A stretch of DNA of 18,232 nt from Methanomassiliicoccus sp. UBA345 (GCA_002504525.1 DATD01000006.1:1520-19751); one strand, 5' to 3'. Shown: positions 8,383 through 15,300, counted from the first letter of the stretch. The notes: generated by a model from the sequence alone, not told the origin. Numbers and translations are program-made.

Positions 8383-9480
8383 ATGTTCCGAAAGGCGGTT
8401 TTTCCTGGAAAATACATACAAGGGGCCGGGGCGATAAGCGAACTGCCATCGCTGGTAGAGCGGCTGGGCGGTAAAGGGACTGTCCTGGCATCGCCATCTG
8501 TGGTCCGAAGGGTGCTTCCCCGTTGCGGCCTCGACCCAGAGGCTCCGGCCATCCATATAGAACCATTCCGGGGGGAGTGCTGCGAGGAGGAGCTAACCCG
8601 GCTGTCCAAGGTCATCTCGGAGCATCAGGCCGAGGTGCTGGTGGGCATGGGCGGAGGGAAGGCCATTGACACAGCGAAGATCGCCGCCGATCGAGCCGGC
8701 ATCCCTGTCGTCATCGTGCCCACCATTGCGTCGACCGACGCGCCGTGCAGCGGCTGTGCGGTGCGGTACACCAGCGATGGGGTCTTCGATTCAGTGATCT
8801 ATCAGAGGTCGAACCCACAAGTGGTGTTGGTCGACCTGGAGATCATCGCCGCGGCGCCGGTGCGGTTCCTGGTGGCGGGCATGGGCGACGCCCTGTCCAC
8901 ATGGTTCGAGGCCAGGTCCTGTCGCCGGACCCAGTCGATGAACGAGTGTGGCGGCATAAGCACCGCGGCCGGGCTGGGCATTGCCAAACTGTGCTACGAG
9001 ACGCTTCTGGCCGATGGCGCCGAGGCCAAGGCGGCCAACGAGGCAGGCGTCGTTTCTCCGGCATTGGACCGGATCGTCGAGGCCAACACCCTGCTGAGCG
9101 GCCTGGGCTTCGAGAGCGCCGGGCTGGCCTCGGCCCATTCCATCCATAACGGCTTGACCGCCCTGGCCGAGACCCACTCCTTCTTACACGGCGAGAAGGT
9201 GGCCTTCGGCGTTCTGGCCGGGCTCTGTCTGACCGATGCCCCGCCGGAGGAGATTGACACGGTGTATTCGTTCTGCGAGGAAGTGGGCCTGCCCACCACC
9301 CTGGCGGGCGTGGGCCTGGGGAGGGCGGACCCGGAAAGGCTGGCGATCGCGGCCGAGAGGGCATGCGCCTCCGGTCAGCCCATACATCATGAGGCAGGGA
9401 CCATCACGCCCGAGAAGGTGCTAGGCGCCATGCTGGCGGCCGATTCCATCGGCAAGGAGATGTCGTCGGGTCGCGCTTAG
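8383..9480 (+). CDS. gldA: Glycerol dehydrogenase (NAD-dependent, zinc)
   Basis: Interconverts glycerol and dihydroxyacetone using NAD; cytoplasmic. The 365-residue protein follows the bacterial GldA pattern closely: FPGKYIQGAGAI at the N-terminus, NAD-binding GMGGGKAIDTAK (88-99), PTIASTDAPCS (113-123), AGMGDALSTWFEAR (165-178), VEANTLLSGLGFESAGLA, and AHSIHNGLTA with HGEKVAFG. The zinc ligands D169, H252 and H269 are all present. It belongs to the same superfamily as archaeal glycerol-1-phosphate dehydrogenase (EgsA), but these motifs are those of GldA, so it is not the lipid-stereochemistry enzyme. A bacterial-type GldA in an archaeon suggests past transfer, although base composition looks like its neighbours. 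It is transcribed away from the oxidoreductase and its stop overlaps that of the convergent DJ-1 gene. Confidence 0.93.
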   Translation: MFRKAVFPGKYIQGAGAISELPSLVERLGGKGTVLASPSVVRRVLPRCGLDPEAPAIHIEPFRGECCEEELTRLSKVISEHQAEVLVGMGGGKAIDTAKIAADRAGIPVVIVPTIASTDAPCSGCAVRYTSDGVFDSVIYQRSNPQVVLVDLEIIAAAPVRFLVAGMGDALSTWFEARSCRRTQSMNECGGISTAAGLGIAKLCYETLLADGAEAKAANEAGVVSPALDRIVEANTLLSGLGFESAGLASAHSIHNGLTALAETHSFLHGEKVAFGVLAGLCLTDAPPEEIDTVYSFCEEVGLPTTLAGVGLGRADPERLAIAAERACASGQPIHHEAGTITPEKVLGAMLAADSIGKEMSSGRA

Positions 9481-10037
9481 ACGGTCGGCCGGCGCTGCTC
9501 CCGGAACGCCTGCACGGTCTCCAGGTAGTCCCTTTCGTCCTCGAAGATGTCGAGCATCCTGCCCAGCTGCAGGGCCATGTCCACGAACCCGTGCGGCTGC
9601 GCGGTGACGATGTTCCCGTCCACCACCACGTTCTCGTCGATGAAGTCCGCCCCGGCGAAGGCGGCGGAATGCTCGTCCGCCACCGACGACGTATACCTCC
9701 TCCCTTTCAACAGACCGGCGCGGGCCAGCTGAAGCGGGCCTCCGCAGATGGCGGCGATGATCTTCCCACTGGCGTCGAGCGAGCGCAGCGCGGCATGCAG
9801 CCCCTCTTGATCGATGATGTCCTTCTCCCAGCCACCTGGCAGGATCAGCGCGTCGACGGTGTCGAGGGCGAGATCGGCGAGCCTTACGTCCGGCATGGTG
9901 AGGAATCCTTCTGCGGAGCGATGCGGCTCCCCGTCGGACGACACCACCACGACCTCGCCCTTGGCCCTCAGGAAGTAGCTGGACAGGACGACCTCGAACT
10001 GGACGAAGCCGTCGTAGATGTAGACCGCAGCGAGCAT
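9477..10037 (-). CDS. DJ-1/PfpI family protein
   Basis: Class I glutamine amidotransferase-like fold with 186 residues, the usual size for a single DJ-1/PfpI domain. The nucleophile-elbow Cys is C98 in IIAAICGGPLQLARAGLL, and E15 in GFVQFEVV matches the Glu that holds the Cys thiolate in this family. Members act as proteases, deglycases, glyoxalases or stress sensors, and the activity cannot be told from sequence. The start ATG at 10037 is preceded by a GGGCGAG stretch and, about 45 bases up, by an AT-rich box shared with the divergent gene. Its TAA stop (9477-9479 on the minus strand) shares bases with the TAG of gldA. A role against reactive carbonyls made from dihydroxyacetone by the neighbouring enzyme is tempting, but only a guess. 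Confidence 0.88.
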   Translation of the reverse strand: MLAAVYIYDGFVQFEVVLSSYFLRAKGEVVVVSSDGEPHRSAEGFLTMPDVRLADLALDTVDALILPGGWEKDIIDQEGLHAALRSLDASGKIIAAICGGPLQLARAGLLKGRRYTSSVADEHSAAFAGADFIDENVVVDGNIVTAQPHGFVDMALQLGRMLDIFEDERDYLETVQAFREQRRPTV

Positions 10038-10075
10038 CTCGCCCTTTAGCCCGTCCGCCGTAACAAAACTTCCGG

Positions 10076-10105
10076 TAAATAATAAATGCCCGTGATATTA
10101 ATATT
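10076..10105. promoter_or_regulatory. AT-rich, probably bidirectional promoter region
   Basis: TAAATAATAAAT (10076-10087) is the only AT-rich box between two divergent genes. Its centre is 29 bases before the ATG at 10111, implying a near-leaderless mRNA, and about 45 bases before the ATG of the DJ-1 gene on the other strand. Next to it, ATATTAATAT (10095-10104) is a perfect 10-base palindrome that would lie just upstream of the rightward start site, where a repressor could act. One box serving both directions is inferred. Confidence 0.5.
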
Positions 10106-10110
10106 GGACC

Positions 10111-11412
10111 ATGGACGCTGAGGGCAGCTACTCGCTGGTGGACGGCGCGGGGACGGAGATGGAGAAGGGTGATGCCAGGATCGTCCTGGCGGGGGACGGG
10201 TTGGAGCTGCGGCCTCGCGTCGGAAAGTACCGGCTGATCTCTCTCCGCGATGTCGCCTCCATCGCCAATGCCAACTTCCAGATCGACATCGTCCTGCGCG
10301 ACGGCAGGAGGCTGCGGCTCTCCATGCTTGGCCGCCGGTATGAGGACATGGTCAGGGAGCTTCACCGCTCTCGGAACGAGCTCATCATGCGCGACCTGCT
10401 GATGAACGAGAAGCTGCGCAAGCCGGGCGTCAAGGCGGAACTGCGTCCGTTCCGCGGCGCCGAGGGGCCGTGCGAGATACGACTGTACGGCACGGCAATG
10501 ATCATCATGCCCCTCCGTCACGGCCTTCAGCGGGTGCGGTACAGCGACATCGAAGGGATTGAATCGAAGGATTACATCCTGCGCATCGCCCTCACGTCCG
10601 GCGAGCTGATGGCCCTCACCATGCTGGGCCGGGAGATGGAACCGCTGTGGAGGGCCATATCGGACGCCATGTCCGAATTGTCCAGGGAGACCCAGGAGGT
10701 CATCAAGGCCGCCTATCCGCAGGCGGACGGCCAGACGTCGGAGGCGGCCGCCGCGCTGCTGCAGGAGGGCCGGGCGGCCGGCCGCTGGGAGATCGAGGAC
10801 ATATCGCCGGAGCTGTGGAAAGGTCTGGTAGAGGAGCTCCAGGCCCGGGGCCTCGGGTCCGAGTACGCGCACCTAACATCCGAAGGCCGCGGTGACATGG
10901 TCCGCATCGGGATGAAGAAGCCGCTTTCGGGCGACGATGTCTACATCTGGTTCATGGTCCCCATCCTCGGCCCCAAGGGAAACGCGGTAGCTGTGGAGGC
11001 GACCTCTTCTCAGAACGAAGGCCGCGCCACCTACTTCTTCCGCATCGCTCCCCGGACATTATATCCATCCATGGATGAGGAGGGGCGCGACGCCGCGGCG
11101 GAGACCTGTATGGACGCCATCACCGCCGGCCTGCGGGAGATCAACTTCCGTCGGCAGCCGATCTATCTGAGCGATGAGCAGCTGCGCGTGGAACCGTGGA
11201 CCCGGTACCGGTTCCCGGCAATGCTGATACCGGAGCTGCGGGACCTCCGGGCCCGTTTCATCGGGCGCGTCTCTCATACGAGTGAAGACAACTGGAAGGC
11301 CAAGGTGGGCGAGCTGTTGTCCTTCAATGCCGCCTCTAGGAACGACGCGGCGAGATGGAAGGACCCTGATGACGCAGAGCCGAGCTCGGAGCCGCAGGAA
11401 AGCGAGGATTGA
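10111..11412 (+). CDS. Unrecognised protein with two N-terminal PH-like repeats
   Basis: The function is not recognised. The 433-residue protein has no signal peptide or membrane segment. Residues about 20-90 and 110-195 look like two copies of one beta-rich fold. Each has strands, then an acidic 'D(V/I)..I' step (LRDVASI; YSDIEGI), then 'DG/SGE..L.L.MLGR..E' (GRRLRLSMLGRRYED; GELMALTMLGREMEP), and a closing helix. This layout is like PH/GRAM-type domains and also recalls the archaeal CheF family, but that is inference. Residues about 225-360 form a second, alpha/beta region with GDDVYIWFMVPILG, and the C-terminal 30 residues are acidic and probably disordered. It precedes two zinc-ribbon genes; the next has its own TATA box 51 bases on, so co-transcription is not certain. 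A link with that pair is suggested by orientation and spacing only. Confidence 0.75.
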   Translation: MDAEGSYSLVDGAGTEMEKGDARIVLAGDGLELRPRVGKYRLISLRDVASIANANFQIDIVLRDGRRLRLSMLGRRYEDMVRELHRSRNELIMRDLLMNEKLRKPGVKAELRPFRGAEGPCEIRLYGTAMIIMPLRHGLQRVRYSDIEGIESKDYILRIALTSGELMALTMLGREMEPLWRAISDAMSELSRETQEVIKAAYPQADGQTSEAAAALLQEGRAAGRWEIEDISPELWKGLVEELQARGLGSEYAHLTSEGRGDMVRIGMKKPLSGDDVYIWFMVPILGPKGNAVAVEATSSQNEGRATYFFRIAPRTLYPSMDEEGRDAAAETCMDAITAGLREINFRRQPIYLSDEQLRVEPWTRYRFPAMLIPELRDLRARFIGRVSHTSEDNWKAKVGELLSFNAASRNDAARWKDPDDAEPSSEPQESED

Positions 11413-11419
11413 TGGAAGG

Positions 11420-11430
11420 TTATTAAATTT
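11420..11430 (+). promoter_or_regulatory. TATA box for the zinc-ribbon gene pair
   Basis: TTATTAAATTT follows the stop of the upstream gene by 8 bases. Its centre lies about 38 bases before the ATG at 11463, giving a leader of roughly 12 bases. Confidence 0.55.
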
Positions 11431-11462
11431 AGTGCATCATATACTGGAACTGGTCGAAAGCC

Positions 11463-11804
11463 ATGCCCGGATACATGCAGCCCTGTCGTTACTGCGATCA
11501 GCTGGTGCCGCCCGACTCGGAGGCATGCCCGCTGTGCGGCAGATGGAACCCGCTGGGAGACTTCAGGTGCCCCAAGTGCCGCTCGCCCGTCAAGGAGAGC
11601 TGGGTCGCATGCTCGAACTGCGGGCAGGGCCTGACCATGAAGTGCGCGGCGTGCGGCAAGGACACGTTCTTCGGGGACCACTGCCAGCAGTGCGGGGCCC
11701 GGCTCATGGTGAAGTGTCAGCAGAGAAAGTGCGGATTCGAGCAGCCGCCTCTCGGTCCGCTTTGCGTCAAGTGCGGGAAGCCTATTTCCGGAGGGAAAAA
11801 ATGA
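11463..11804 (+). CDS. Multi-zinc-ribbon protein (four predicted ribbons)
   Basis: The 113-residue protein is almost entirely zinc-ribbon sequence with sixteen cysteines. They pair as C8/C11 with C22/C25, C36/C39 with C50/C53, C61/C64 with C74/C77, and C85/C90 with C101/C104. The last ribbon has a four-residue gap in its first knuckle (CQQRKC) where the others have two. Double-zinc-ribbon (DZR-type) domains generally bind proteins or nucleic acids, and no catalytic part is present. The gene ends in ATGA, where its stop overlaps the start of the next zinc-ribbon gene by four bases, implying translational coupling and probably interacting products. The specific role is unknown. The start is set by MPGYMQPCRYC, with the leader length fitting the TATA box. 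Confidence 0.82.
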   Translation: MPGYMQPCRYCDQLVPPDSEACPLCGRWNPLGDFRCPKCRSPVKESWVACSNCGQGLTMKCAACGKDTFFGDHCQQCGARLMVKCQQRKCGFEQPPLGPLCVKCGKPISGGKK

Positions 11805-12469
11805 GCAGGAACTTGATCTCATTCAACGACAACTACGAAGACAACAGCACCGAGGCCGGCTTCGAGTTCACCTTCTTCTGCGACCAGTGCAGGGAAGGCT
11901 ACAAGACCCGCTTCATCGCGTCCAAGACGTACAAGAAGAGAGGCCTCTTCAACAACCTCGGCCGCGTGGCCGACATCGCCGGCCGTCTCTCTGGGAACTA
12001 CGATATCGGATACGCAGGGTCGGTAGGAGGGGACATGATGTCATCAAGGTTCGAAGGCATGTCCCCGGAGTGGCACAAGGAGCATGAGGCCGCCTTCGAG
12101 ACAGCCCAGAACGAGGCCCGGGGCCACTTCCATCGCTGCCCCCGCTGCAACAAGTGGGTGTGCGACAACGACTGGAATGAGGAGGTGGCGCTGTGTGTGG
12201 AGGATGCCCCGCGCGAATCGGTGGAGGTCGCCGCGGCCCGCGCCGAGAAGATGAAGGAGGACATCCGGAACAGGGCCCAGAACACCCAGGTGTTCACCGG
12301 AGAGATCGACCAGCGGCAGGCCATGTGCCCCAAGTGCGGCAAACCCGCCGGCCAGGGCAAGTTCTGCAACAACTGCGGCGCTCCGACCTCGACGCCCAAG
12401 TGCCAGCAGTGCGGGGCGGAGAACCCGCCGGGAGCGAGGTTCTGCTCCGAGTGCGGCGGAAAGATGTAA
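11801..12469 (+). CDS. Zinc-ribbon protein with split N-terminal ribbon and C-terminal double zinc ribbon
   Basis: The 222-residue protein starts MSRNLISFNDNYED and then has a first knuckle at C27/C30 (FFCDQCREGYKTRF). A second cysteine group, C113/C116, C121 and C132, comes after an insertion of about 80 residues that contains a Gly-rich, weakly hydrophobic stretch (GYAGSVGGDMM, 70-80). C27/C30 and C113/C116 may form one split ribbon. Residues 138-170 are a charged helix, and two standard knuckle pairs close the protein: C176/C179 with C189/C192, and C201/C204 with C215/C218. I recall bacterial proteins with the same 'LISFND...F.F.C..C..GY' start and cysteine spacing, of unknown function. 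The ATG at 11801 sits in the ATGA overlap and is preceded by a strong GGAGG at 11790-11794. The open frame extends far upstream, but that part is antisense-like shadow. Confidence 0.82.
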   Translation: MSRNLISFNDNYEDNSTEAGFEFTFFCDQCREGYKTRFIASKTYKKRGLFNNLGRVADIAGRLSGNYDIGYAGSVGGDMMSSRFEGMSPEWHKEHEAAFETAQNEARGHFHRCPRCNKWVCDNDWNEEVALCVEDAPRESVEVAAARAEKMKEDIRNRAQNTQVFTGEIDQRQAMCPKCGKPAGQGKFCNNCGAPTSTPKCQQCGAENPPGARFCSECGGKM

Positions 12470-12488
12470 ACCCCTGGAAAACAGCGCC

Positions 12489-12520
12489 GGCGTTCGAGCG
12501 GACATGTCCGCTCGAACGCC
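12489..12520. repeat. Perfect 32-bp palindrome, probable terminator hairpin or operator
   Basis: GGCGTTCGAGCGGACA is followed directly by its exact reverse complement. As RNA it would fold into a stem of about 14 bp with a tiny loop. It starts 20 bases after the zinc-ribbon stop codon, and T-rich sequence (CTTCTTTTATATTG) follows 11 bases later, so it may end that transcript. It also lies just upstream of the TATA box of the exporter gene, where a dimeric regulator could bind. Both readings are inference. Confidence 0.6.
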
Positions 12521-12535
12521 TAGCGTAATCGCTTC

Positions 12536-12545
12536 TTTTATATTG
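12536..12545 (+). promoter_or_regulatory. Putative TATA box of the MFS exporter gene
   Basis: TTTTATATTG lies 68-77 bases before the ATG at 12613, implying a leader of about 45 bases. That leader contains an out-of-frame ATG at 12597 and a GCTCCGGAGC palindrome. Confidence 0.45.
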
Positions 12546-12612
12546 CCATCCGCTCAATAACCGGCCGCTCCGGAGCGCGTCGGCTTCGGTGCCGATATGA
12601 ACGGTCCGGCCT

Positions 12613-13869
12613 ATGAGCGAAGATTCGGGGGGAAGGGGCCCGTGGATGAAGCGGTTCTTCACCGTGTGGAGCGGTCAGGCGGTATCTCTGATAGGCTCCG
12701 CACTGGTCCAGTTCTCCCTGGTATGGTGGCTGACCATAGAGACCCGCGACCCCATCATACTGCTTACCGCGACCATCGTGGGCGTGATCCCGCACATCCT
12801 CATCGTTCCGTTCGCCGGGGCCATGGTCGACCGCATGGGCCGCAGGCGCGTGATGTTAGCCGCCGACGGCCTCACCGCCGCGGCGACCGCGGTCCTGATG
12901 CTCTCGTTCCTGACCGGAGCGGTGGAGATATGGCACGTCTTCGCCGTCCTGGCCGCGCGCTCCGCGCTGCAGGGCTTCCACTGGCCGGCCATGCAGGCAT
13001 CCACCTCCCTGATGGTCCCGGAGGAGCACCTGGCCAGGATCGGGGGCTTGAACCAGAGCATTCAGGGTTTATCCAGCATCATCGCCCCGCCGATGGGGGC
13101 GGTGCTCATCGCCGCCCTCCCCATGGGCGCCATCCTGTCGGTCGACATCGTCACCGCCGCGGTGGCCATGCTCGCCCTGATAGTTGTTCGGGTCCCAGAG
13201 ATACGCAGGGCGCAGGACGCTCCCCCAACGTCGATCCTGAAGGACATGGGGGAAGCGTTCCGATACCTGTGGACATGGAAGGGCGCTCTGATAGTGATGG
13301 TGATATTCATGGCCGCCAACCTGCTCATCACGCCGGCGTTCACCCTGCTTCCTCTTTTGACGCTTGAGCACTTCGGCAAGGGCGCTCTGGAATACGCGGC
13401 CATGGAGTCGATGGCCGGGGCTGGCATGATAGCGGGCGGCGTCCTGCTGGGCGTGTGGGGCGGGACCAAGAGAAAGATAGTCACCGGTATGGCTGCGCTC
13501 ACCCTGATGGGGATCGGCGTCTCGGTCATCGGCCTGCTGCCTCCGGGCGGCTACCTGATTGCCGTGGTCGCATGCTTGTTCGTTGGCTTCATGCTTGCGC
13601 TGGTCAACGGCACGGTCATGGCCATCTTGCAGAAGGGCATCAGGGCGGACCTGCAGGGCCGGGTGTTCGCGTTGCTGGGGGCAATCGCCAATGCCATGAT
13701 CCCGGCCGGTCTGCTGCTTGCCGCGCCGGTGTCGGTAACCCTCGGCATCCAGCCATGGTTCGCGGTGGCCGGGGCGGTCCTGCTCATCATCGGCGGCGCC
13801 TCGTTCTTCGCTCCGGCGGTCATGCGCCTGGAGGACCACGTGGCGGAGAAGGTGGCAGTGGACCACTAG
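12613..13869 (+). CDS. Major facilitator superfamily exporter (DHA3/MefA-like)
   Basis: Proton-coupled membrane transporter, probably exporting drugs or small lipophilic compounds. The 418-residue protein has about twelve hydrophobic segments, beginning FFTVWSGQAVSLIGSALVQF after a short charged N-terminus. The MFS signature between segments 2 and 3 is clear: FAGAMVDRMGRRRVM (67-81). ARSALQGFHWPAMQAS and LNQSIQGLSSIIAPPMGAVL match the DHA3 branch (macrolide-efflux MefA type). The N- and C-terminal halves are joined by a cytoplasmic loop with basic residues (VPEIRRAQDAPPTSILKDM). No strong ribosome binding site precedes the ATG. A small CxxCxxCC gene follows 39 bases later in the same direction. 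The substrate cannot be told, and drug export is only the family's common role. Confidence 0.88.
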   Translation: MSEDSGGRGPWMKRFFTVWSGQAVSLIGSALVQFSLVWWLTIETRDPIILLTATIVGVIPHILIVPFAGAMVDRMGRRRVMLAADGLTAAATAVLMLSFLTGAVEIWHVFAVLAARSALQGFHWPAMQASTSLMVPEEHLARIGGLNQSIQGLSSIIAPPMGAVLIAALPMGAILSVDIVTAAVAMLALIVVRVPEIRRAQDAPPTSILKDMGEAFRYLWTWKGALIVMVIFMAANLLITPAFTLLPLLTLEHFGKGALEYAAMESMAGAGMIAGGVLLGVWGGTKRKIVTGMAALTLMGIGVSVIGLLPPGGYLIAVVACLFVGFMLALVNGTVMAILQKGIRADLQGRVFALLGAIANAMIPAGLLLAAPVSVTLGIQPWFAVAGAVLLIIGGASFFAPAVMRLEDHVAEKVAVDH

Positions 13870-13908
13870 ACCGAACATCTATTACCGGATGCCGCATACG
13901 AGGCAAGG

Positions 13909-14283
13909 ATGCAATGCATCCACTGCCAGAAATGCTGCCGTCAGACCATGATGGAGCTGTCGGAGGCGGACATGGTCCGACTGGAACGGCGCGGCCATCA
14001 GCGCCGCGACTTCGTCAACCTGGGCGATGACGGCGTCCCGAGGTTGCGCAACGTTGATGAGTGGTGCATATTCTACGATCCAGAGGCGCGCCGCTGCCGC
14101 GAGTATCGCTCCCGACCGCTGGGCTGTGTACTATATCCGGTCAATATGGATGAGGACGGAGCGATCATCGTCGACGAGCTGTGCCCTCGAGCAGGAACGC
14201 TGTCCAGCCAAGAGCTCGCCGATCGCGGAAAGCGGCTGAGGTCGCTGCTGAACACCATCGACCGCGAGGCCGAGAGGCGCTAG
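13909..14283 (+). CDS. YkgJ-type CxxCxxCC cluster protein
   Basis: The 124-residue cytoplasmic protein opens with CIHCQKCC at residues 3-10, the CxxCxxCC signature of the YkgJ family. It continues with a conserved WCIFYDPEARRCREYRSRPLGCVLYPV segment carrying three further cysteines and the RP..C..YP ending typical of the family. It is proposed to bind zinc or an iron-sulfur cluster, and its reaction is unknown. GAGG five bases before the ATG is a fair ribosome binding site, and the exporter gene ends only 39 bases upstream, so the two are probably co-transcribed. Its TAG stop lies in a CTAG shared with the stop of the convergent ROK kinase gene. Confidence 0.85.
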   Translation: MQCIHCQKCCRQTMMELSEADMVRLERRGHQRRDFVNLGDDGVPRLRNVDEWCIFYDPEARRCREYRSRPLGCVLYPVNMDEDGAIIVDELCPRAGTLSSQELADRGKRLRSLLNTIDREAERR

Positions 14284-15206
14284 AGCGGTTCGAGCGCCAT
14301 CGATGCCGAGCCGATCACCCCGGCCATGTCACCCAGGACGGAGCGCGTCACCGCCAAGTGATCGCGGTGGCTTGGAAGACATTTCTCCACCGCTTCCGCG
14401 GCGCATCTTTCGTATAGTCCGGGCAGACCGTCCATGACCGCGCCGCCTAGTATCGCCATCTCCGGTTCCAGGCAATTGATGATGCTGGCCAGCGCCGACG
14501 TCAGGGCCGCGGCCGCATCGTCTCTCAGGCGGATGGCCAGTTCGTCCCCTTCCGCCACCGCCCTCGCCACCGCGGCGCCGTCCAGCTTCGCCGCGCTCGA
14601 CAGCGACGATGACGAGAGCCCCTCATCGTTCAGCGCCCTGGCAGCAAGGCCGCAGCCAGAAGCGTAGGCTTCGACGCATCCGGGCCTGCCGCACCCGCAC
14701 AGGGGGCCGTCCAGCTGCACCGATACATGGCCGAAGTGGCCACCGCAGCCGCTGCGGCCTTCCAGCAGCCGCCCGTTCACTATGGCCCCCCCGCCGATGC
14801 CGGTCCCGACGAACAGCGCTACCACATCATTGCAGCCCAGCCCCGCGCCGTGACGCCATTCCCCCACCGTGGCCATCACCACGTCGTTGCGCAGCGTCAC
14901 CGGAACCCCGAGCGCGTCGGCGAGCCGATCACGGAACGGGACGTCGGGCCAGAACAGGTTGGGGCCGCAGCGCACCACGCCCCGGACGGCATCGCACTGT
15001 CCGGCGATCCCCACGCCCGCCCCAGCGACCTCACGGCCCTGTGCCATCCGCCCGAACGCCGCCGCTACCTGCTCCTCCACTCTCAGGAAGCCGCCGGCCG
15101 CGTCGGTCCTTTCCTTGATTGAACGCAGCACCTCGCCCTTATCGTTGACAAGCCCGGCGCGAATATTGGTGCGCCCGATGTCAATGCCCACCGCGAAGCG
15201 GCCCAT
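14280..15206 (-). CDS. ROK-family sugar kinase
   Basis: ATP-dependent hexose kinase of the glucokinase / N-acetylhexosamine kinase family, 308 residues, cytoplasmic. Visible are phosphate-binding GIDIGRTNIRAGL with D9, catalytic-base D108 in TLRNDVVMATVGE, ATP-binding GTGIGGG (134-140), and the zinc motif made of H160 with C170, C172 and C177 (GPLCGCGRPGCVEAYASG). The sugar-contacting Glu of the usual GEIGH motif is His here (GGHFGH, H157), so the substrate may differ from plain glucose. The catalytic region NDVVMATVGE also departs from the common NDANAAALGE. A repressor role is unlikely because there is no N-terminal DNA-binding domain. The ATG at 15206 lies 26 bases from a TATA-like box, so the mRNA would be leaderless. 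Phosphorylating glucose released by the GH15 enzyme elsewhere in the window is a plausible link, not shown. Confidence 0.88.
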   Translation of the reverse strand: MGRFAVGIDIGRTNIRAGLVNDKGEVLRSIKERTDAAGGFLRVEEQVAAAFGRMAQGREVAGAGVGIAGQCDAVRGVVRCGPNLFWPDVPFRDRLADALGVPVTLRNDVVMATVGEWRHGAGLGCNDVVALFVGTGIGGGAIVNGRLLEGRSGCGGHFGHVSVQLDGPLCGCGRPGCVEAYASGCGLAARALNDEGLSSSSLSSAAKLDGAAVARAVAEGDELAIRLRDDAAAALTSALASIINCLEPEMAILGGAVMDGLPGLYERCAAEAVEKCLPSHRDHLAVTRSVLGDMAGVIGSASMALEPL

Positions 15207-15228
15207 GACGTTAGGATATCATCCCCAT

Positions 15229-15236
15229 CTAATAAT
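15229..15236 (-). promoter_or_regulatory. Putative TATA box of the ROK kinase gene
   Basis: ATTATTAG on the minus strand is centred 26 bases before the ATG at 15206, the spacing expected for a leaderless archaeal transcript. Confidence 0.45.
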
Positions 15237-15300
15237 GGATGCCTCCCGCCCGAGCCATGTTGGGCCACTGTCAGAACAGTAACTGATAATCTGCCCCTTA

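Noticed and set aside
8383..9480. Reading the dehydrogenase as archaeal glycerol-1-phosphate dehydrogenase
   Set aside because: The motif series and zinc-site context are those of GldA; the similarity to EgsA is at superfamily level.
9421..10872. 483-codon minus-strand open frame
   Set aside because: It overlaps the DJ-1 gene in another frame and runs antisense to the start of the PH-like gene, both of which have better support.
11282..11800. Upstream extension of the second zinc-ribbon frame
   Set aside because: It overlaps both preceding genes in another frame. The ATGA overlap and GGAGG site put the start at 11801.
12597..13367. Plus-strand frame of 256 codons overlapping the exporter
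   Set aside because: A shadow frame of the MFS gene; the 12613 frame has the hydrophobic segments and the MFS motif.
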